Assembly (NCBI RefSeq): GCF_021191695.1
Contig: NZ_JAIWPT010000002.1
Span: forward strand, 62,001-126,000
Origin: Proluteimonas luteida
GTDB taxonomy: Bacteria; Pseudomonadota; Gammaproteobacteria; Xanthomonadales; Xanthomonadaceae
Direction: 5' to 3'
Length of the DNA stretch: 64,000 nt
Under the pieces are notes generated by a model. That model was not told the DNA's origin and searched no databases. It saw nothing but the letters and a program-made list of their open reading frames with translations. This document shows, in pieces, positions 59,426 to 64,000 of this stretch (position 1 is its first letter; each line of letters opens with the position of its first letter). Position numbers and translations under genes: made by a program.

Positions 59426-60727
59426 TCAGCGCTGCGCGGCATCCTTGTAGTCGCGCACGTCGTAGCCGGTGTAGATCTGCCGCGGACGGCCGATCTTGGC
59501 TTCCGGATCGACCTGCTGCTCCAGCCAGTGCGCCACCCAGCCCGCGGTGCGGCCGATGGCGAACATCACCGTGAACATCTCGGTGGGGATGTTCAGCGCC
59601 TTGTAGATGATGCCGCTGTAGAAGTCGACGTTCGGGTAGAGCTTGCGCTCGACGAAGTAGTCGTCCTTGAGCGCCGCTTCCTCGAGCTTCAGCGCCACTT
59701 CCAGCAGCGGGTCGTTGACGCCCAGCTCGCCGAGGACCTTGTGGGTCATCTCGCGGATGATCTTCGCCCGTGGATCGAAGTTCTTGTAGACGCGGTGGCC
59801 GAAGCCCATCAGGCGGAACGGATCGTTCTTGTCCTTGGCCCGCGCGACCGCCTTGTCGACGTTCTCCGCATCGCCGATCTCGGCCAGCTGCTTGAGCACC
59901 GCCTCGTTGGCGCCGCCATGCGCCGGCCCCCACAGCGCGGCGATGCCGGCGGCGACCGAGGCGTAGGGATTGGCGCCGGTGGAACCGACCAGGCGCACGG
60001 TCGAGGTCGAGGCGTTCTGCTCGTGGTCGGCATGCAGGATGAACAGCAGGTCCATCGCCTTGGCGACCACCGGGTTGAGCTCCAGCGGCTCGCTCGGCAC
60101 CTCGAACATCATGTGCAGGAAGCGGTCGACGTAGCCCAGGCTGTTGCGCGGGTAGCGGATCGGGTGGCCGATCGAATAGCGGTACGCGGCCGCGGCCAGC
60201 GTCGGCACCTTGGCGATCAGGCGGATCGCGGCCAGCTGGCGCTGCTCGGGATCATTGAGGTCGAAGGTGTCGTGGTAGAACGCCGACATCGAGGCGACCG
60301 ACGCGGCCAGCATCGCCATCGGATGCGCGTCGTGGCGGAAGCCCTGCAGGAAGCTCTTCAGCGACTCGTGCATCATCGTGTGATGCGTCACCTTGTCCTC
60401 GAACTTCGCGAACTCGTCGGCGGTCGGCAGCTCGCCGTTCTGCAGCAGGTAGGCGACCTCGAGGAAGCTGGACTTCTGGGCCAGCTGCTCGATCGGATAG
60501 CCGCGGTACAGCAGCACGCCTTCGTCGCCGTCGATGTAGGTGATCGCCGACTTGCAGCTGGCGGTGGCGGTGAAGCCGGAGTCGTAGGTGAAGCAGCCGG
60601 TTTCCTTCGGCAGCTTCGAGATGTCGATGCAGGGATTGCCCAGGGTGCCGTGCAGCACGGGCAAGGTCACCGACTTGCCGGCAGCATCCAGGACGACCTG
60701 ATCGAGAGCGGAATGGGTATCAGTCAC
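59426..60727 (-). CDS. gltA: Citrate synthase, type II
   Basis: First enzyme of the TCA cycle. 433 aa (E. coli 427), NADH-sensitive hexameric type by its N-terminal beta domain ([20 protein letters not shown]). Catalytic residues lie in [28 protein letters not shown] and the NVDFYSG region. The GTG at 60727 is the start: GAGGAG lies 7 nt upstream, whereas the in-frame ATG at 60742 overlaps that ribosome site. Confidence 0.97.
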   Translation of the reverse strand: MTDTHSALDQVVLDAAGKSVTLPVLHGTLGNPCIDISKLPKETGCFTYDSGFTATASCKSAITYIDGDEGVLLYRGYPIEQLAQKSSFLEVAYLLQNGELPTADEFAKFEDKVTHHTMMHESLKSFLQGFRHDAHPMAMLAASVASMSAFYHDTFDLNDPEQRQLAAIRLIAKVPTLAAAAYRYSIGHPIRYPRNSLGYVDRFLHMMFEVPSEPLELNPVVAKAMDLLFILHADHEQNASTSTVRLVGSTGANPYASVAAGIAALWGPAHGGANEAVLKQLAEIGDAENVDKAVARAKDKNDPFRLMGFGHRVYKNFDPRAKIIREMTHKVLGELGVNDPLLEVALKLEEAALKDDYFVERKLYPNVDFYSGIIYKALNIPTEMFTVMFAIGRTAGWVAHWLEQQVDPEAKIGRPRQIYTGYDVRDYKDAAQR

Positions 60728-60745
60728 GCAGTGGCTCCTCATTTC

Positions 60746-60805
60746 ACCGGTCGGGGAGACCGACCGGTCTGGCGGGTGCGGCGCTGCCGCATCGCACCAA
60801 TTATC
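60746..60805 (-). promoter_or_regulatory. gltA promoter -10 and leader hairpin
   Basis: TGCGATAAT on the minus strand (60808-60800) is an extended -10 hexamer; no good -35 is seen. In the leader, ACCGGTCGG (60746-60754) and CCGACCGGT (60760-60768) are a perfect 9-bp inverted repeat, ending about 8 nt before the ribosome site. Confidence 0.45.
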
Positions 60806-60900
60806 GCATAGCCCCTCCGCCCGCGACCGTCTGTCGCATTGCACGAAAGTCGGACACGGCAACGCCTGCCGCGTAGGCGGCAGGCGTACGGGACCGGAAA

Positions 60901-60925
60901 CGAAAACGGCCGCCCGGGGGCGGCC
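60901..60925 (-). terminator. Terminator of rpmE2
   Basis: GGCCGCCC/GGGCGGCC stem followed on the minus strand by GTTTTCGTTTCC, 43 bp after the rpmE2 stop. Confidence 0.7.
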
Positions 60926-60968
60926 TGGATCCGTCGCGCCGGCAGGCGGCGCGCGGGTGCGACGCGGC

Positions 60969-61220
60969 TTACTGCTTCGCGTAGCGCTTGCGGAACTTGT
61001 CGACGCGGCCGCTGGTGTCGATGATCTTGTTCTGGCCGGTGTAGAACGGATGCGTGGCCGACGAGACGTCGATCTTGATCAGCGGGTACTCGTTGCCGTC
61101 TTCCCACTGGATCTTTTCCTTCGCGGTAGCCGCGAGGGTCGAGCGGGTCAGGAACTTGAAATCGGAAGTCACGTCCTGGAACACGACTTCGCTGTAATTC
61201 GGGTGGATGTCGGCCTTCAT
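60969..61220 (-). CDS. rpmE2: Ribosomal protein L31, type B (zinc-free)
   Basis: 83 aa, beginning [20 protein letters not shown] and containing the [21 protein letters not shown] signature. It has no cysteine, so it is the C-minus (YkgM-like) paralogue that does not need zinc. In many bacteria this form is derepressed by Zur under zinc shortage; I see no convincing Zur box here. It is a single gene with its own promoter and terminator. Confidence 0.95.
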   Translation of the reverse strand: MKADIHPNYSEVVFQDVTSDFKFLTRSTLAATAKEKIQWEDGNEYPLIKIDVSSATHPFYTGQNKIIDTSGRVDKFRKRYAKQ

Positions 61221-61254
61221 GGCGGGCACCAAGGTTGCGCAAGGGAAGAGCGGC

Positions 61255-61284
61255 ATCTTAACCGGCCGACGCCCCTGGACGCAA
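61255..61284 (-). promoter_or_regulatory. Candidate sigma-70 promoter of rpmE2
   Basis: On the minus strand TTGCGT (61284-61279), an 18-bp spacer, and TAAGAT (61260-61255), 35 bp before the start codon. Confidence 0.45.
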
Positions 61285-61305
61285 GGCATCCGGACGGGCG
61301 AAATC

Positions 61306-62244
61306 TCAGCCGGCCTGCAGCGCAGCCCGGACCATCGCCTCGAAGCGCGGACGGTCGTAGCGCAGCAGGATCCGTGCGTTGTCGGCGCGGTCCAGCTGGC
61401 GCTGCCAGTCGACCAGCGTCGCGCCGCGCGCCGGGCCGTGGTCGAGCACCACGTCCATGGGCCGCCGGGTGGCCTCCAGCGCGCCGTCCGGCGCCAGCAC
61501 CCACGCCATCGCCAGCGCATCGGCGCAATGCCAGTCGTCGCCGCGGCGGTCGGCGGACCACTCGCGGGTCTTGCGCGAGATCGCCTCGTAGAACGCCGCG
61601 CGCGCGCCGCCGGCCTGCATCCATTCCACGACCGCGTCGTGCGGCAGGCCGTGGGCGACGGTCGCTTCCCAGTCCGACAGCTCGAACGCGGGGAACGCAT
61701 CGAAGACGATCTTCGCCGCTTCCGGGTCGAAGTAGACGTTGAACTCCGCGGCCGGAGTGATGTTGCCGTGCGCGGTCACCGCGCCGGCCATGCTGACGAA
61801 GCGCGCCACGCGCATCGGTAGCGACGGATCGAGCCTGAGCGCGAGCGCGATGTTGGTCAGCGGGCCGAGCGCGACCAGCACCAGCCGGCCGGCATGTTCA
61901 TGCGACAGGCGCAGGATCGCCAGCGCGGCGTGCTCCCGCTCCGCGGCGCGCGCGGCGGGCGCGTAGCCGACATCGCCGAAACCGTCGTTGCCGTGCACGT
62001 AGGCGGCATCGGGCGCGGCGTGCAGCAGCGGCGACGCGCTGCCGGGATACACGGGAATGTCGCCGCGGCCGGCGACCTCGCACAGCTTCAGCGCGTTGGC
62101 CACGGTGTGCGGCAGGCCGACGTTGCCGGCGGCGATGGTCAGGCCGACGACGTCGTGGGCGGCGTCGTTGAACGCCATCAGCAGCGCCAGCGCGTCGTCG
62201 ACGCCCGGGTCGGTATCGATCAGCAAGGGAATGGTCTGTGTCAT
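61306..62244 (-). CDS. Inosine-uridine preferring nucleoside hydrolase family protein
   Basis: 312 aa. The N-terminal calcium-binding motif [12 protein letters not shown] is exact. Other family elements are [29 protein letters not shown] with [12 protein letters not shown], and [12 protein letters not shown] with a catalytic-region His. The enzyme cleaves the N-glycosidic bond of ribonucleosides for salvage; base preference cannot be read off. Single gene between rpmE2 and recG. Confidence 0.92.
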   Translation of the reverse strand: MTQTIPLLIDTDPGVDDALALLMAFNDAAHDVVGLTIAAGNVGLPHTVANALKLCEVAGRGDIPVYPGSASPLLHAAPDAAYVHGNDGFGDVGYAPAARAAEREHAALAILRLSHEHAGRLVLVALGPLTNIALALRLDPSLPMRVARFVSMAGAVTAHGNITPAAEFNVYFDPEAAKIVFDAFPAFELSDWEATVAHGLPHDAVVEWMQAGGARAAFYEAISRKTREWSADRRGDDWHCADALAMAWVLAPDGALEATRRPMDVVLDHGPARGATLVDWQRQLDRADNARILLRYDRPRFEAMVRAALQAG

Positions 62245-62320
62245 CGCGCATTATTCCCATGTGGGGCGGAAGCTGTCGACGCGAGCCCCCTGACGACCGC
62301 AGGCGCAGGCACGATGCCGG

Positions 62321-64000
62321 TCACGCCGCCGCATAGCGCGCGGCGCCGCCGATCCAGCGCGCGACCAGGCGATCGGCCTGCGCGGGCGCGGTGCGCAGCA
62401 GGTCCTCGCCGAGCGCGTGGACCAGCGGCAGCAGGTCGGCGTCGCGGGCGAGGTCGGCGAGGCGGAATTCGGCCAGGCCGGTCTGGCGCGTGCCGAGCAG
62501 TTCGCCGGGACCGCGCAGTTCCAGGTCCTTCTCGGCGATGACGAAGCCGTCGCTGGTCGTGCGCATCGTGTCGAGGCGTTCGCGCGCGGTGCGCGACAGC
62601 GGCGACTGGTACAGCAGCACGCAGCTCGACGCCGCGCTGCCGCGCCCGACCCGTCCGCGCAGCTGGTGCAGTTGCGCCAGCCCCAGCCGCTCGGCGTTCT
62701 CGATGATCATCAGCGAGGCGTTGGGCACGTCGACGCCGACCTCGATGACCGTGGTCGCGACCAGCAGGTCGAGTCCGCCGGCCTTGAACGCCTGCATCGC
62801 CGCCTGCTTCTCCGCCGGCTTCATGCGCCCATGCACGAAGCCCACGCGCAGTTCGGGCAGGGCGGCCGACAGCAGTTCCCACGTGGTCTGCGCGGCCTGT
62901 GCGACGACCTCGTCGGATTCGTCGATCAGCGTGCAGACCCAGTACGCCTGCCGCCCTTGCGCGCAGGCCACGCGGATGCGTTCGACCAGCGCCTGGCGGC
63001 GCTCGGCGCTGAGCACCACGGTCTGCACCGGCGTGCGCCCGGGCGGCAGTTCGTCGATCACCGACACGTCGAGGTCGGCGTAGGCGGCCATCGCCAGCGT
63101 GCGCGGGATCGGGGTCGCGGTCATCACCAGCTGGTGCGGCACGCTGCCGCCTTCGGCGCCCTTGTCGCGCAGCGCCAGCCGCTGGTGCACGCCGAAGCGG
63201 TGCTGCTCGTCGACGATCGCCAGCGCGAGGTCGCGGAACGCCACCGCCTGCTGCATCAGTGCATGGGTGCCGACGACCATCGGCAGTTCGCCGGAGGCGA
63301 TGCCGGCCGCGGTCGCCGCGCGCGCCTTGCCGGTGACCTTGCCGGCCAGCCAGGCGACGCGCACGCCCAGCGGTTCCAGCCAGCCGCGCAGGTTGTTGAA
63401 GTGCTGCTCGGCCAGCAGCTCGGTGGGTGCCATCAGCGCCGCCTGCCGGCCGCTGTCGATCGCCGCCATCGCGGCGAGCGCGGCGACCACGGTCTTGCCG
63501 CTGCCGACGTCGCCCTGCACCAGCCGCAGCATCGGCGCGTCGCGGCCGAGGTCGCGGACGATCTCGTCCAGCACCCGCTGCTGCGCGCCGGTCAGCGCGA
63601 ACGGCAGCGACGCGCGCAGGCGCCGGACCAGCGCGCCGGGCCGCAGCGCCGGCGCGCGATGCGCCTGCAGGGCGATGCGCTGCCGGCGCAGGCTCAGGTG
63701 GTGCGCCAGCATCTCCTCCAGTACCAGGCGCCGCTGCGCGGGATGGGTGCCGGCCAGCAGCGCGCCGAGGTCGACGTCGCGCGGCGGCCGGTGCACGGTG
63801 AGCAGCGCATCGCGCAACGACGGCAGCTGCTGCGCGCGCAGCGCCGCCGCCGGCAGCAGTTCCAGGGTGTCGTCGCCGGGCAGGCGGTCGAGCGCCTGGC
63901 CGATCAGCCGCCGCAGCGTCGCCGGTCCGATGCCCTCGAGCGCGGGATAGACCGGGTCGAGCGCGTCGCCGAGGCTGTCGCCGTTCTGCGACCCGGGCGC
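62321..64000 (-). CDS. recG: ATP-dependent DNA helicase RecG (5' part beyond the window)
   Basis: Remodels stalled replication forks and Holliday junctions. 559 C-terminal residues are present; the full protein should have about 700, so the start lies beyond 64000. The N-terminal wedge domain end (YPALEGIGPATLRRLI) is visible, then Walker A RLVQGDVGSGKTVVAAL, the DEQH box (VDEQHRFG), TATPIPRTLAM, and the C-terminal QLRGRVGRG with ELRGPGELLGTRQTG. Confidence 0.97.
   Translation of the reverse strand, partial: APGSQNGDSLGDALDPVYPALEGIGPATLRRLIGQALDRLPGDDTLELLPAAALRAQQLPSLRDALLTVHRPPRDVDLGALLAGTHPAQRRLVLEEMLAHHLSLRRQRIALQAHRAPALRPGALVRRLRASLPFALTGAQQRVLDEIVRDLGRDAPMLRLVQGDVGSGKTVVAALAAMAAIDSGRQAALMAPTELLAEQHFNNLRGWLEPLGVRVAWLAGKVTGKARAATAAGIASGELPMVVGTHALMQQAVAFRDLALAIVDEQHRFGVHQRLALRDKGAEGGSVPHQLVMTATPIPRTLAMAAYADLDVSVIDELPPGRTPVQTVVLSAERRQALVERIRVACAQGRQAYWVCTLIDESDEVVAQAAQTTWELLSAALPELRVGFVHGRMKPAEKQAAMQAFKAGGLDLLVATTVIEVGVDVPNASLMIIENAERLGLAQLHQLRGRVGRGSAASSCVLLYQSPLSRTARERLDTMRTTSDGFVIAEKDLELRGPGELLGTRQTGLAEFRLADLARDADLLPLVHALGEDLLRTAPAQADRLVARWIGGAARYAAA

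Overview
The window is about 70% GC and reads as chromosome of a gammaproteobacterium of the Xanthomonadaceae/Lysobacteraceae (Luteimonas/Lysobacter/Xanthomonas-like). The reasons are the gene order rsmI-lpoA-yraN beside the dcw cluster, the lpxC-dciA-M23-secA order, and the ribH-nusB-thiL block. TonB receptors are abundant, and the short GC-rich intergenic hairpin repeats are of the type common in that family. Assignment is by gene order and protein resemblance only; no database search was possible.

1-6.2 kb: secA, a membrane-anchored M23 peptidase, a divergent dciA (DUF721) and lpxC. 6.5-21.3 kb: the division and cell-wall cluster, all on the minus strand and read right to left: mraZ, rsmH, ftsL, ftsI, murE, murF, mraY, ftsW, murC, ddlB, ftsQ, ftsA, ftsZ. 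Nearly every junction from mraZ to ftsA is an ATGA/GTGA-type stop-start overlap. murG, normally between ftsW and murC, is not there. 21.3-25.1 kb: the mraZ promoter region with a DnaA box and a 153-bp tandem repeat, then rnpB, rsmI, lpoA and yraN.

25.4-28.3 kb: a five-gene minus-strand operon of no assigned function. It encodes a Roadblock/LC7 protein, an Aer-type PAS protein, a PhnD-like binding protein without signal peptide, a protein with a CxxCH motif, and a 207-aa protein. A perfect FNR/ANR box (TTGAT-N4-ATCAA) lies upstream at a spacing that would suit activation of this operon. This is the best candidate in the window for an undescribed system. A TlpA-like thioredoxin is divergent from it.

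29.2-44.7 kb: ribE-ribBX and ribH-nusB-thiL are two halves of what is usually one riboflavin operon. They are separated by an 11-kb cellulose synthesis operon (bcsD-bcsP-bcsA-bcsB-bcsZ-bcsC) that has its own sigma-54-type promoter. An FMN riboswitch precedes ribE. 45-50.5 kb: an FmdB-type zinc ribbon protein, a Tat-exported class A beta-lactamase with a divergent AmpR-like LysR regulator, a lipoprotein, and an ABC-F ATPase. 50.6-55.6 kb: two tandem paralogous TonB-dependent receptors. 55.9-64 kb: a YbaL-type antiporter, a class III sirtuin, a TIGR01777 epimerase, citrate synthase, L31 type B, a nucleoside hydrolase, and recG running off the right edge.

A recurring theme is short repeats inserted between genes. 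In three places they lie inside coding sequence: the C-terminal tail of ftsQ, the last part of murF, and the inter-domain linker of the ABC-F gene.
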